In this document: positions 18,013 to 26,898 of the stretch, in pieces | Layout: each line of letters starts with the position of its first letter | Numbering within the stretch: position 1 is the first letter of the stretch | Translations under genes and position numbers: made by a program | Source of the DNA: CAZLMW01 sp964560875 | GTDB taxonomy: Bacteria; Myxococcota_A; UBA9042 | NCBI GenBank assembly: GCA_964560875.1 | Contig: CAZLMW010000079.1 | Span: 1-38,385, forward strand | DNA length: 38,385 nt | Direction of reading: 5' to 3' | The notes under the pieces: generated by a model | What the model was told of the DNA's origin: nothing | Database searches by the model: none | Seen by the model: the letters and a program-made list of their open reading frames with translations, nothing else

Positions 18013-20751
18013 ATGGCAACCAGGCAGAAAACGACGCGCGCGCTGGCCGACGCCCGGTCGCCAAAGCTGGCGATCCTGTGCGTGACGATGCTGATGGCCG
18101 CGGCCTGCGGCGAAGACTCCGTGTCCGACGGACCGAGCACGGCGGTCGACGCAGGGGGCAACGGCGAGTTCGATTCGGCCGTCACGATCGACGTCAATGA
18201 AGCCGCCGCGGATGTGCCGGAGGTCGACACCGCCGCGCTGCTGGCCGGGATTGGCCAGGGTGTGAAGGAAAACGGCCTGTTCACCCAGCTCGTCGGCGTC
18301 GGTGGCAACCCGAACACGTCGTTTCACGCGTGCAGCAGCGCCGGCGTCGGCAAGACCTACGTCGCGGGCAGTGGCGGCACCATCGTTGGCCACGACGGCC
18401 TCTCGTGGAAGACACTGACCGAAGGCACATTCGCGACCCTGCACGGGATCTCGACCGCCCCAGGCGGCGACCTGGTGCACGCTGTGGGTCTCAACGGCAC
18501 GATCATCCAGGCCAAGGGTTCCGCGGGCAAGATCGGCAGCCAGTGGGGACCACCGGGCGGCTGCAAGAGCAGCAACGAATGCAACGACGGCGACTCCTGC
18601 ACCGCCGACTACTGCGAAACCGGCGTCTGCAAACACGTGCCGAGCAAGGCGAAAGGCTGCTGCGGGTCGATCCCGCTGTCCGACGCGTTCAACAACGTCG
18701 CCAACTGGACCATCGCCGACACGTTCGCCGCGAGCACGAGCGCCGGCGGCATCGTGTGGACCGCCGCATCGGTGACCAGCCCGATCGGCGACGCGCGCTG
18801 GACGAGCCCCAAGAAGTCGCTGTACTTCGGCATTCCCAACAAGCCCTGCACAGCAGATCCGACCAAGACGTGCCCGACCTACAACAACGGCAAGGTCGTC
18901 GGCAGCACCGCCACGTCCGAGTGGATGCAGCTGCCCAAGTCGGCGAAGATCACGCTGACATTCCAGCTCTACATGAGCGTGCGCGACAGCTACCCCGACG
19001 ACCTGCGGGTGCGCGTGCTCGAGCCCAACGGCGCCAAGAAAGACGTCTGGACCAAGCTCAAGGATAACTCCTACAAGGGCAGCACCGGCGGCAAGTTCGC
19101 GCTGCAGACCGTCGACCTGTCGCAGTGGTCGGGCAAGAACATCCGGCTGCAGCTGGACTTCCACGCCAAGTACTTCAGCACGACCGCGATGGGCGGCGAG
19201 GGCGTGTTCATCGACGACCTGATCCTCACCACCCACTGCGGCTCGGGCGAATTGGCGAGCAAAGGCCTGTCAGACGCGACGTTCTTCGACACCTGGGCGG
19301 TCGACGACAAGACGGCCTGGGCGGTCGGCACCGGCGGCTCGATCGCGCGGTGGGATGGCAAGACCTGGCTGCTTGAAACTGGCGGTCCGGTGCGGGATGT
19401 GCACGCCTTTGCCGGGGTCCCCGGGGTGCTGCAGCTGTTGGTCGGACAAAAAGGCCTCGTCGCACAGTTCGGCCCAACCGGGATGAAGCCGTACGACCAC
19501 AAGGCGACCACGGCCGACCTTTGGGACATCGCGATCACACCAAACAACGACGTCACCAAGATCCACGCGGTCGCTGTCGGCGTGCAGGGCACCGTGCTCG
19601 AGCTCGACCAGGGCGCCTGGAAGAAGACCCCGTTCCCGATCCCGTTCACGCTCAAAGCGGTCGCCGCGGATGGCAACGGCGGCTACATCGTCGGCGCGAG
19701 CACCAGTGTCTACCGGCGCAACAAGGGCGCAGCGACGTGGACGCCAGCCGGTTCGCTTGGCCAGGTCATCAACGACACGGCGTTCATCGGGGCGGGCAAA
19801 TACCTGGTCATCGGCAACTCGGGCAAGAACGCCGAAGTGACGAGCAACGCGCTCATCAAGAAGACCGACGTCAGCCAGTTCGCGTTGCGCAGCGCGTGGG
19901 CGCTTGGTCCCAAGGACGTGTGGATGGTCGGCGACCAGGCCACGATCGCGCACTTCAACGGCTCGACCTGGAAGGAGTCCAGCAAGCCGTTCACGCAACA
20001 CCTCCGCGGCGTCTGGGCGGCCAACTCCCAGGACGTCTTCGCGGTTGGCCTGCTCGGCACGATGGCGCGGTACGACGGCAAGACGTGGAAACCGATGGAC
20101 GGACCCAAGGGTATCGACTGGTACGCGGTATGGGGCACCGATCCCAACGACGTGTACGCGGCTGGCAAGGGAGGCATCCTAGCGCGCTACAACGGCCTTG
20201 CGTGGACGGTCATCGGCGGCCCGGTCAAGGGCACCCTGCGCGGCGTCTGGGCGAGCGGTCCCAAAGACGTTTGGGCAGTCGGCTCGGCGGCGGCGATCTA
20301 CCACTCCAAGGGCGACGGGAGCTGGACACCTGTGGCGATCGAGCCGTACCCGATCCCCGATGCCAAGCCCAAAGTCATCAAGGAAGACCTCTACGCCATC
20401 TGGGGCAGCGGTCCCAAGGACGTCTGGGCGATCGGGTCGGCGGACAAACACGGCGAAGCGACGCTCGTTCACTGGGACGGCAAGACGTGGAAGTTCATCC
20501 CGGCGCTGGGAACCGAAGGCCGACAGTTCCGCGCGATTTGGGGCTGGCACCAGGGCTCGGTCCTCTTCGTCGGCACCCAGGGCATGGTCTACCACTACAA
20601 CGGGTCGGAATTCCGCGAGCTCAAGTCCGGCTCGATCACCACGTTCTACGACGTCTGCAATCTCGGCAAAGACGCCCTGCTCGTCGGCGGCATCGGGACG
20701 GTGGTTCGGTACATTCCACCCGCCGATTTCCGCAAGCCGCCCGGCAAATAA
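18013..20751 (+). CDS. Lipoprotein: propeller blades interrupted by a jelly-roll-like domain
   Basis: A 912-residue predicted lipoprotein. The ATG at 18013 has CGGAG six bases upstream and is preferred over a TTG two codons earlier. The lipobox ends at Cys32 (AAAC). Two blade-like repeats (about 95-165) are followed by a Cys-rich loop (183-218) and a domain of about 190 residues (219-411) resembling MAM or other jelly-roll modules: ordered beta-strand sequence ending in GEGVFIDDLILTTHCG. Twelve more blade repeats follow to the C-terminus, for example VWASGPKDVWAVGS and IWGSGPKDVWAIGS. Together this makes fourteen blades, as in the gene before. The jelly-roll name is tentative. The gene lies between close neighbours (18 and 27 nt), so the cluster is probably one transcript. 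Confidence 0.83.
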   Translation: MATRQKTTRALADARSPKLAILCVTMLMAAACGEDSVSDGPSTAVDAGGNGEFDSAVTIDVNEAAADVPEVDTAALLAGIGQGVKENGLFTQLVGVGGNPNTSFHACSSAGVGKTYVAGSGGTIVGHDGLSWKTLTEGTFATLHGISTAPGGDLVHAVGLNGTIIQAKGSAGKIGSQWGPPGGCKSSNECNDGDSCTADYCETGVCKHVPSKAKGCCGSIPLSDAFNNVANWTIADTFAASTSAGGIVWTAASVTSPIGDARWTSPKKSLYFGIPNKPCTADPTKTCPTYNNGKVVGSTATSEWMQLPKSAKITLTFQLYMSVRDSYPDDLRVRVLEPNGAKKDVWTKLKDNSYKGSTGGKFALQTVDLSQWSGKNIRLQLDFHAKYFSTTAMGGEGVFIDDLILTTHCGSGELASKGLSDATFFDTWAVDDKTAWAVGTGGSIARWDGKTWLLETGGPVRDVHAFAGVPGVLQLLVGQKGLVAQFGPTGMKPYDHKATTADLWDIAITPNNDVTKIHAVAVGVQGTVLELDQGAWKKTPFPIPFTLKAVAADGNGGYIVGASTSVYRRNKGAATWTPAGSLGQVINDTAFIGAGKYLVIGNSGKNAEVTSNALIKKTDVSQFALRSAWALGPKDVWMVGDQATIAHFNGSTWKESSKPFTQHLRGVWAANSQDVFAVGLLGTMARYDGKTWKPMDGPKGIDWYAVWGTDPNDVYAAGKGGILARYNGLAWTVIGGPVKGTLRGVWASGPKDVWAVGSAAAIYHSKGDGSWTPVAIEPYPIPDAKPKVIKEDLYAIWGSGPKDVWAIGSADKHGEATLVHWDGKTWKFIPALGTEGRQFRAIWGWHQGSVLFVGTQGMVYHYNGSEFRELKSGSITTFYDVCNLGKDALLVGGIGTVVRYIPPADFRKPPGK

Positions 20752-20778
20752 CGCCGCCAGCTAAAGAGACAGACCGCG

Positions 20779-22893
20779 ATGCGATTTTGCCTGATGCCGC
20801 GCTTTTCCAGCCTCGCTCGGACGATGGCCGTCGCCAGTTGCGTCGCGTTCCTGGCCGCGTGCGGGACGTCCGAGCGCGTTGGAATCGTCACCTACCCGGG
20901 CGTGGACGCCGCCGCTGACGGCGGCAATATCGGCGTTTTCGGTACCGACGACGCCGCGTCTTCTTCGAGCAGCGGCGGGTCGAGCAGCGGAGGCGCGTCC
21001 AGCGGAGGCGACGGCGGAACACGGGTTGGCAGCGACGGGGCCATCACCAACGCCGAGGGGCACGAGCTCGTTTTCGCGATGCCCAACGGCAACAAGGACG
21101 ACTTCAAGGGCGTCTGCAACAAGGTCTGCGCGCTGCAGGTCCACCAAAACGGGCTGCGCAACATCTATGTGCGGCTGCTCAAAGACGGCAAGGCCGTGCC
21201 CAACGACGGCGTGAAATATGCGCTCGAAAAGCCGGCGGACGCTCAGCTGGGCAAAGTCACCGTGCAAAACGCGCTGACCGATGAAAACGGTAAGGCGAGC
21301 GGCCAGGTCAAGACGTTCCAAAACGTCGGCATGTTTCGGGTCATCGCCACCGCGCCCGGCCATGAGGGCGTCAAACCCATCGCGTTCGAGGTGCATGTCA
21401 TCAGCAAGGCGAAAGGGCCGCTGACCCTGCGCATGGACTACAAGGGCATCCACAATCCGCTCGACTTCGCGCACAACAAGTTCCGGCTGAGTCTGCAAGC
21501 GGCCGCCGGTCAGCCCGCGTGCAAGGACATCGACCTCGGCTCGCCACCATTGCCCCAAGCGCAGTGGGAGAGCCCGCCGAACATGCAGCTGAACAAGCCG
21601 TGGACGATTACGTACCCGTCGTTCGTGTCGTGGGTGAAAAAGCAGCAGATCGCCACGGGCGGTGCCCCCCTGACGTTCACCGTGCTGGCCATCGTCGCCA
21701 AGAGCCCGGTCAAGCCCGCCATCGCCGGCGGCTGCGTCGATACCGGCGCATCGGTGACCTTCAATCCCAAGACGCAAGCGCTCGAAGGTGACGACGTCAT
21801 CGTGCACATGACCGATATCCCGCCGCGGATGGCCGGAACGTACGAGATGACGACCTACCTGGACATGCTCAGCATCCTTCCCGACCCGGTTGAGCTCGTC
21901 TTCAAGACCATCTTCGACATCCTCACCGACCCGATCGCGGGCACCTTGGCGCTGGCTTGCAAGCTCGGCGGCAGCAGCCTCGATTCGTTCTGCGGACTCG
22001 TCTTCGCCGACCCCAAGAAGCCCAACATCAACGACCTGAAGCAGCCGTTTGGTGCGCTGGTGGTCAAGCTGCTCAACGGCGTGCTGCTCGCGGTGCTTCC
22101 CAAGGAGGTCAAGACAGGCATGACCGCCGGTGCGGACCTCGGCAAGATCCTCACCAATATGGAGATGGGCGGCTATATCCACATCAAGAAAGAACCCGAT
22201 AACACAGGCTTTTTGAGCAAGGACTTCACCAAGGACGAGATCACGTCGTTCACCTACAAGTGGTCGCTCGGACAGAACTGCAACCCAAAGGACCCCAACT
22301 GCGGCAAGAAGACGTTCTCGATCTCACAGTTCCAGCAAGACACCATCGTCGGCAAATTCGATCTGTGGCGGAACGTGCCGCTATCGCGGGTAAAATTCGG
22401 CAAACACGGGCTCAACGTGAAGTGGGGCGCGCTGATCAGCTTCATCGTGCAAAAGCAGCTGCTGCCCCTGCTGACCAACCCGACCAGCGACCCGAAACAA
22501 CCGGTCGTCGACAGCTACGAAAAGCTGATCAAGAGCCTGCTGGCCGATAAGAAGTGCCTGTTCAAGGACACCTGCTGCGAGGACTTCGCCAAGAACCTCG
22601 AAAAGCAGCAGTCGCTCATCAAGGCGCCGTTCCTGACCGGGGTCTGCGAGGCGCTGATCAAGCTGGGCACGGGCTTTTTGGACGCGCAGCTGGCCAAACT
22701 CGATGTCGACACCAGCAAGGGTGATGGGCTGATCCTGTTCACGGATAAGTGTCCGCTGTTCGAGGTCGACGGGGACCAGCACATCGACGCCATCGGCAGC
22801 AAGGTCGAGTTCTGCAGCTGGAACATGACGCTCAAGCTCGGTGGCAAGCCGCAGAAGATCGACGCGAAGTTCTTTGCCGTGCGTCAAAACTAA
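20779..22893 (+). CDS. Lipoprotein with N-terminal Ig-like domain, otherwise unrecognised
   Basis: A 704-residue predicted lipoprotein (lipobox ending at Cys28, LAAC) with a Ser/Gly-rich linker to about residue 90. Residues about 105-215 look like a bacterial Ig-like (Big_1/invasin type) domain: VRLLKDGKAVPNDGVKYAL, then ALTDENGKASGQVKTF and FRVIATAPGHEG. The remainder has no family I recognise. Residues about 355-450 hold several hydrophobic, probably amphipathic helices around paired Asp-Pro turns, followed by a beta-rich segment and a Cys-containing helical region (KCLFKDTCCEDF). An in-frame ATG six codons in would also leave a complete signal peptide. It sits fifth in the cluster, 27 nt after the previous gene and 29 nt before the next. 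Confidence 0.8.
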   Translation: MRFCLMPRFSSLARTMAVASCVAFLAACGTSERVGIVTYPGVDAAADGGNIGVFGTDDAASSSSSGGSSSGGASSGGDGGTRVGSDGAITNAEGHELVFAMPNGNKDDFKGVCNKVCALQVHQNGLRNIYVRLLKDGKAVPNDGVKYALEKPADAQLGKVTVQNALTDENGKASGQVKTFQNVGMFRVIATAPGHEGVKPIAFEVHVISKAKGPLTLRMDYKGIHNPLDFAHNKFRLSLQAAAGQPACKDIDLGSPPLPQAQWESPPNMQLNKPWTITYPSFVSWVKKQQIATGGAPLTFTVLAIVAKSPVKPAIAGGCVDTGASVTFNPKTQALEGDDVIVHMTDIPPRMAGTYEMTTYLDMLSILPDPVELVFKTIFDILTDPIAGTLALACKLGGSSLDSFCGLVFADPKKPNINDLKQPFGALVVKLLNGVLLAVLPKEVKTGMTAGADLGKILTNMEMGGYIHIKKEPDNTGFLSKDFTKDEITSFTYKWSLGQNCNPKDPNCGKKTFSISQFQQDTIVGKFDLWRNVPLSRVKFGKHGLNVKWGALISFIVQKQLLPLLTNPTSDPKQPVVDSYEKLIKSLLADKKCLFKDTCCEDFAKNLEKQQSLIKAPFLTGVCEALIKLGTGFLDAQLAKLDVDTSKGDGLILFTDKCPLFEVDGDQHIDAIGSKVEFCSWNMTLKLGGKPQKIDAKFFAVRQN

Positions 22894-22922
22894 CGACAGC
22901 GGTCGCTGCTCGCCGATAGCCC

Positions 22923-24575
22923 ATGAAATCACTTGTCTGCTCTGTGACCGCAACGGCGGTTGTCTTGCTCGGCTCGGTGACCGCGGGCGGGTGTTCGGCG
23001 GAGACAACGGCACCCGCTGCTGAACCTTCCGCGCTGCAGAAGCTTGCTACGCAGCCCACCGATGCGCCCGAACCCATCGAGCTGGGCATCGACGTGCACG
23101 GCAAGAACATCGGACCTACGGTGCTCGGACAGCGCGTGCAGGTCATCGTCGGCGTCAGCGACACGCCCTACGACACCGCGACGGGGTTCAAGGCGGGGCC
23201 GGCCGCACACCTCAACCGTTACGGGCAGAGCCGCCGCTTCTTCCCGGTGTTCGACAACAGCGATACGGGCAAAGGCAACATCGGCGTCGTCTGGCAGGCG
23301 CCGACCAGTGGACGAATCTACGCGACATGGGTGGGCGACAGCCTGGTCGGAAACGACACGGTGGAGCTGCAGCGGCCGCCGAAAACAGCCCTCGCAGCCG
23401 CGACGAGCGATGACAAGGGCACGATCTACTACCTGTGCATCGAAGAGGGGGACCACAAGAGCGGCACCAAGAAGGTGTGGATGCTCGCAGCCGGGCCCGA
23501 TGGCGCGCGCGACAACGAGCTCGACGGCAGCAAGGCGACGCTCAATATCACCCAGTTCGGCTCGGCCAAGGGCAGCTCCAACCAGGCCGCGTTGGTGTAC
23601 TCGGGAGGGGATCTCGGGCTGATCGTCGCGCGCAAGATGCACAAGGCCAAAGACGGACTGAACCACCAAGGCGCGATCGCCGCCGTGATCGACGCCAAGA
23701 CCCTGCAGATCCGCAAAAAACTCGGCCAGACGTCGAGCCACTCGTTCGAAGTCTTCCTCGACAAAGCCCACGACGGCCGGTTCATCGGCATCGACCTCGC
23801 CGACAACTACCCCCGCGGCGTGCACCTGCACCGCTTCGACGCCGCCAAACGGCACTCGCGCGTCGTCTACACGTTCAAGACCAAACACGGCACCAAGGCC
23901 AACAACCCCGCCGGCAAGAAGTACGACGCCTACGTGAAGACCGCCTCGGGCAAGCAGCTGTACAAGTGGTCCAACGACAACTCGACCTACACCGAGCTGG
24001 GCGGCGTCGTGCACACAGGAAAAGGGTTGCTCGTCGTCTTCGCCAGCGAGGCGGACAAGCTCGACAACGCCAAGGCCCTCGCGCTGCACAACGCGCCCCG
24101 AAACCTCGCGACCGTGCTGGTTCGACCCGATTTCGAGACGGTCGCCAAGGGAAAAGGCGCATCGTGGGTGTCCGATGAGCTGATGTTGAGCAAGTCGGAC
24201 TACACCATGGAAGGCGGCTACTACAGCTTCGGCGGAAAATGGCTCTCGCAGCGCAACAGCGGCGTCGCGTGGCACACCGACTACACCAACAAGAACGACA
24301 ACTGCTCGCGCGTGAAGATCGCCAATTTGTTGGCCGATGGGGTCGCTGTCTTGTGGGAGCGCTGGACAGCGAAGAGCTACGTCGAGACGCACGCGATGAT
24401 TCTCGGCGGCGATGGATCGGTGATGGCCAAACCGCAGTCGCTCGGCAAAAAGCTCCGGCTGGGCAGGCGCGAAGACCCGTTCGTCAGCAAGCAGCGCGCC
24501 GTCGTGGTGTCCGGCGATGCCAAGGCCAAGGCGCTCGTCTTCGATGTCTTCCTGCCCAAAGGACGCCTGCAATAG
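22923..24575 (+). CDS. Predicted lipoprotein, unrecognised
   Basis: A 550-residue predicted lipoprotein, last of the six. The signal peptide is short, with the lipobox ending at Cys24 (AGGC), followed by an Ala/Glu/Pro linker. The mature part is rich in Lys, Asp and Gly with alternating beta-strand sequence and short turns such as HKAKDGLNHQG and DDKGTIYYLCIEEGD, which could form a propeller, but the VWG-type blade motif of its neighbours is missing and I recognise no family. Only one or two cysteines remain in the mature part, unlike the other cluster members. The ribosome-binding site is weak. Its TAG stop is the start of the repeated TAGCAGACTGCGC motif, and the gene converges with priA 31 bp away. 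Confidence 0.78.
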   Translation: MKSLVCSVTATAVVLLGSVTAGGCSAETTAPAAEPSALQKLATQPTDAPEPIELGIDVHGKNIGPTVLGQRVQVIVGVSDTPYDTATGFKAGPAAHLNRYGQSRRFFPVFDNSDTGKGNIGVVWQAPTSGRIYATWVGDSLVGNDTVELQRPPKTALAAATSDDKGTIYYLCIEEGDHKSGTKKVWMLAAGPDGARDNELDGSKATLNITQFGSAKGSSNQAALVYSGGDLGLIVARKMHKAKDGLNHQGAIAAVIDAKTLQIRKKLGQTSSHSFEVFLDKAHDGRFIGIDLADNYPRGVHLHRFDAAKRHSRVVYTFKTKHGTKANNPAGKKYDAYVKTASGKQLYKWSNDNSTYTELGGVVHTGKGLLVVFASEADKLDNAKALALHNAPRNLATVLVRPDFETVAKGKGASWVSDELMLSKSDYTMEGGYYSFGGKWLSQRNSGVAWHTDYTNKNDNCSRVKIANLLADGVAVLWERWTAKSYVETHAMILGGDGSVMAKPQSLGKKLRLGRREDPFVSKQRAVVVSGDAKAKALVFDVFLPKGRLQ

Positions 24576-24585
24576 CAGACTGCGC
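24573..24585 (+). repeat. Copy 3 of the TAGCAGACTGCGC motif
   Basis: Exact 13-bp copy of the sequence at 1877-1889 and, inverted, 2045-2057. The first three bases are the stop codon of the lipoprotein gene. AAA follows within a few bases of the core in all three copies. Confidence 0.75.
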
Positions 24586-24606
24586 GCAAATGGACCCGCG
24601 CGGGCG

Positions 24607-26811
24607 TCATGAAAACTCGGTCGGATCGACGTCGACGTGCAGGCGTACGTTCGCGGGCAGATGAGGCGTGACCCGGCTGGCGAGGGCGTGAAGTCCGGCG
24701 TGCAACGGTGGCCGCTGCCGGCTCCGGATCAGCGCATGGAAGCGATGCACGCCGCGGATTCGCGAGACCCCGGCGGCTACCGGGCCCCTTACCTCGAGAT
24801 CGAGGCCGCGTAGACATCCCGCGGCGGCCGTGATGGCGCGCTGGGCTGCGGCGAGGTCTTTGCTCTTGCTCTCGACGAGGGCGAGGTGCGCAAACGGTGG
24901 GTAGTTGGTCCGGCGGCGCTGCTCCATCTCCCACGCGGAAAACGCGGCGTGGTCGTGGCCCAATGCCATGCGAATGGCGGGGTGGTCGGGCGAATAGGTC
25001 TGCACGATGACGCGGCCGGGCACCTCTCCGCGACCGGCGCGACCGGAGACCTGCGTCAAGAGCTGAAAAGTGCGCTCGGCGGCGAGGTAGTCGGGCACAC
25101 GCAGCCCGGTTTCGGCGAGGGCGACGCCAACGAGGGTCACCGCGGGGAAATCATGACCCTTGGCGAGCATCTGCGTACCGACAAGGACATCGATGCGGCG
25201 TTGCCGAAAGGCGTTGAGGGTGTCGAGCAAGCGGCGGCCACTGGCGGTGTCGCGGTCGAAGCGGCGAACGGTCATGCCGGGGATGGCGTTGGCGAGGGTC
25301 TCCTCGAGGCGCTCGGTGCCCGATCCGACGTGCAGCAGGTTGGTGGCTTTGCAGGACGGGCAGCTCTGGTCGAGGGGCTCGGTGTGGTCGCAGTAGTGGC
25401 AGCGCATCCGGCCCTGACGGCGGTGAACGGTCAGCGAGATGGCGCAGTCCGGGCACTCGAAAGGCGCGCCGCACGCCGCACAGACGACGGTGGTGGCGAA
25501 GCCGCGCCGGTTGTGGAGCACGATGGCCTGTTCGTTGCGACCGACGGTGTCAGCGATCGCATCGACGAGCCGGCGGGACAGCAGCGATGGTCGATCAAGC
25601 TCTTCGTCGCGGAGGCGATCGGCGGTGCGTAGGTCGACAAGCTCGGACTCGGGCATCGGTCTGCCAAGCACGCGAGACGCCATGTCGAGTCGGGTGGCGT
25701 GTTGGTTGGCGACAAGGTGGAGCTCCCGACATCCGGGCGTCGCCGAACCCAGAATGCAGACGGCGTTGGCGTGGCGGGCGAGGACAAGCGCGACATCGCG
25801 GGCGTGGTAGCGAACGCCGGATTGCTGCTTGAACGAGGAGTCGTGACACTCGTCCATCACGATGACGGTAAGCCTTCGAAGCGGCGCAAATAGAGCCGAA
25901 CGTGGTCCGATCACAATGCGCGCGTCGCCGCGGCTGATGCGGGTCAATTGGTCGTAGCGTTCACCGGGGGTCAGCGCGGAATGCAGCACGGCGACCATCT
26001 CGCCGAATCGCGCCCGGAAGCGATTAACCAGCTGGGGAGTCAGCGCGATTTCCGGGACGAGGACGATGGCGCCGGCGTCCCGATCTTGCTCGTCACGCAG
26101 CAGCGCCGCCGCGATGACGCGCATGTAGACCTCGGTTTTGCCCGAGCCGGTCACGCCGCGCAGCACGAACGCCTCGAAACGTCCCGCCTGCACCGTCTCA
26201 CCGATGCGGCGGACGGCCTTGCCCTGGTCCTCGGTTGCGAGCGGCGGCAAATCCCTCTCGACAGCGCGGCGCAGGCCCAGTGGATCGCGCAAGACACGCT
26301 CTTGCCACAGGCGAATCAACCCACCGTCGGCGAGCTTTTGCAGCATCTTCTGCGGCACCGACACGGTCTTGGACTTGCCCGTCTCGGGATCGATGGCGCG
26401 CCGCAGCTNNNNNNNNNNNNNNNNNNNNNNNNNNNNNNNNNNNNNNNNNNNNNNNNNNNNNNNNNNNNNNNNNNNNNNNNNNNNNNNNNNNNNNNNNNNN
26501 NNNNNNNNACCACGTTGTACGGCGGCCCGATGTTCGGGCTGGATGCCGTAGCTCAGCGGTTCGGTGTCGGTGGGCAAACACACGAGGGCGGCGGTCGCAA
26601 ACGACTTGGTCTTGCCGGGATCATGGGCCTCTTTCGCGCGCGGCTTGGCCGAAGCGCGCGGGGTCCGAGAGCGCGAATCGCGGGGCTTGGATCGGCCGAA
26701 GAGGTCGCCTTGAGGGCTTGATCCAGGTTTTCGTCGACGTCCGGCCACGGCGCCATCGTCGCCGCTTTTGACAGGGGCCAGCAACCACCCATCGGACGCG
26801 CTGTGACCCAC
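24607..26811 (-). CDS. priA: Primosomal replication restart helicase PriA (interrupted by N gap)
   Basis: PriA reloads the replisome at stalled forks. Visible parts in order are the start of the 3'-DNA-binding domain (ATAALVCLPT to AAVQRG, just before the gap), Walker A GVTGSGKTEVY, the DExH box DECHDSSFKQQ, eight zinc-binding cysteines in four CxxC pairs (CAAC, CPDC, CHYC, CPSC), and helicase motifs GTQMLAKGHDFP and QVSGRAGRG. The 100-N gap removes much of the DNA-binding and winged-helix region. The start is uncertain: GTG at 26811 gives a roughly 70-residue Arg/Ser/Lys-rich leader, and GTG at 26748 is an alternative. The gene diverges from the radical SAM gene, leaving about 87 bp between starts. 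Confidence 0.93.
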   Translation of the reverse strand: MGHSASDGWLLAPVKSGDDGAVAGRRRKPGSSPQGDLFGRSKPRDSRSRTPRASAKPRAKEAHDPGKTKSFATAALVCLPTDTEPLSYGIQPEHRAAVQRGXXXXXXXXXXXXXXXXXXXXXXXXXXXXXXXXXXLRRAIDPETGKSKTVSVPQKMLQKLADGGLIRLWQERVLRDPLGLRRAVERDLPPLATEDQGKAVRRIGETVQAGRFEAFVLRGVTGSGKTEVYMRVIAAALLRDEQDRDAGAIVLVPEIALTPQLVNRFRARFGEMVAVLHSALTPGERYDQLTRISRGDARIVIGPRSALFAPLRRLTVIVMDECHDSSFKQQSGVRYHARDVALVLARHANAVCILGSATPGCRELHLVANQHATRLDMASRVLGRPMPESELVDLRTADRLRDEELDRPSLLSRRLVDAIADTVGRNEQAIVLHNRRGFATTVVCAACGAPFECPDCAISLTVHRRQGRMRCHYCDHTEPLDQSCPSCKATNLLHVGSGTERLEETLANAIPGMTVRRFDRDTASGRRLLDTLNAFRQRRIDVLVGTQMLAKGHDFPAVTLVGVALAETGLRVPDYLAAERTFQLLTQVSGRAGRGEVPGRVIVQTYSPDHPAIRMALGHDHAAFSAWEMEQRRRTNYPPFAHLALVESKSKDLAAAQRAITAAAGCLRGLDLEVRGPVAAGVSRIRGVHRFHALIRSRQRPPLHAGLHALASRVTPHLPANVRLHVDVDPTEFS
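26409..26508. other. Assembly gap (100 N) inside priA
   Basis: Exactly 100 unknown bases. This round number is the usual placeholder for a scaffold gap of unknown length. Compared with E. coli PriA, about 70 residues more than the gap allows seem to be missing, so the true gap is probably longer. Confidence 0.95.
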
Positions 26812-26898
26812 CCGGCTTCATCACGGCGGGAGCCGACTGTGCAGGACGAGGGAGCACGAACCGGCCAGCGCGGTTACCATGACGCCGTGACTGCAACC

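Noticed and set aside
16402..19236. A 944-codon open frame on the minus strand
   Set aside because: Antisense to two lipoprotein genes with clear signal peptides and repeats; composition is that of a shadow frame.
26803..26898. Earlier GTG start for the double radical SAM gene
   Set aside because: It would overlap the start of priA on the other strand and adds 32 residues with no similarity to the domain.
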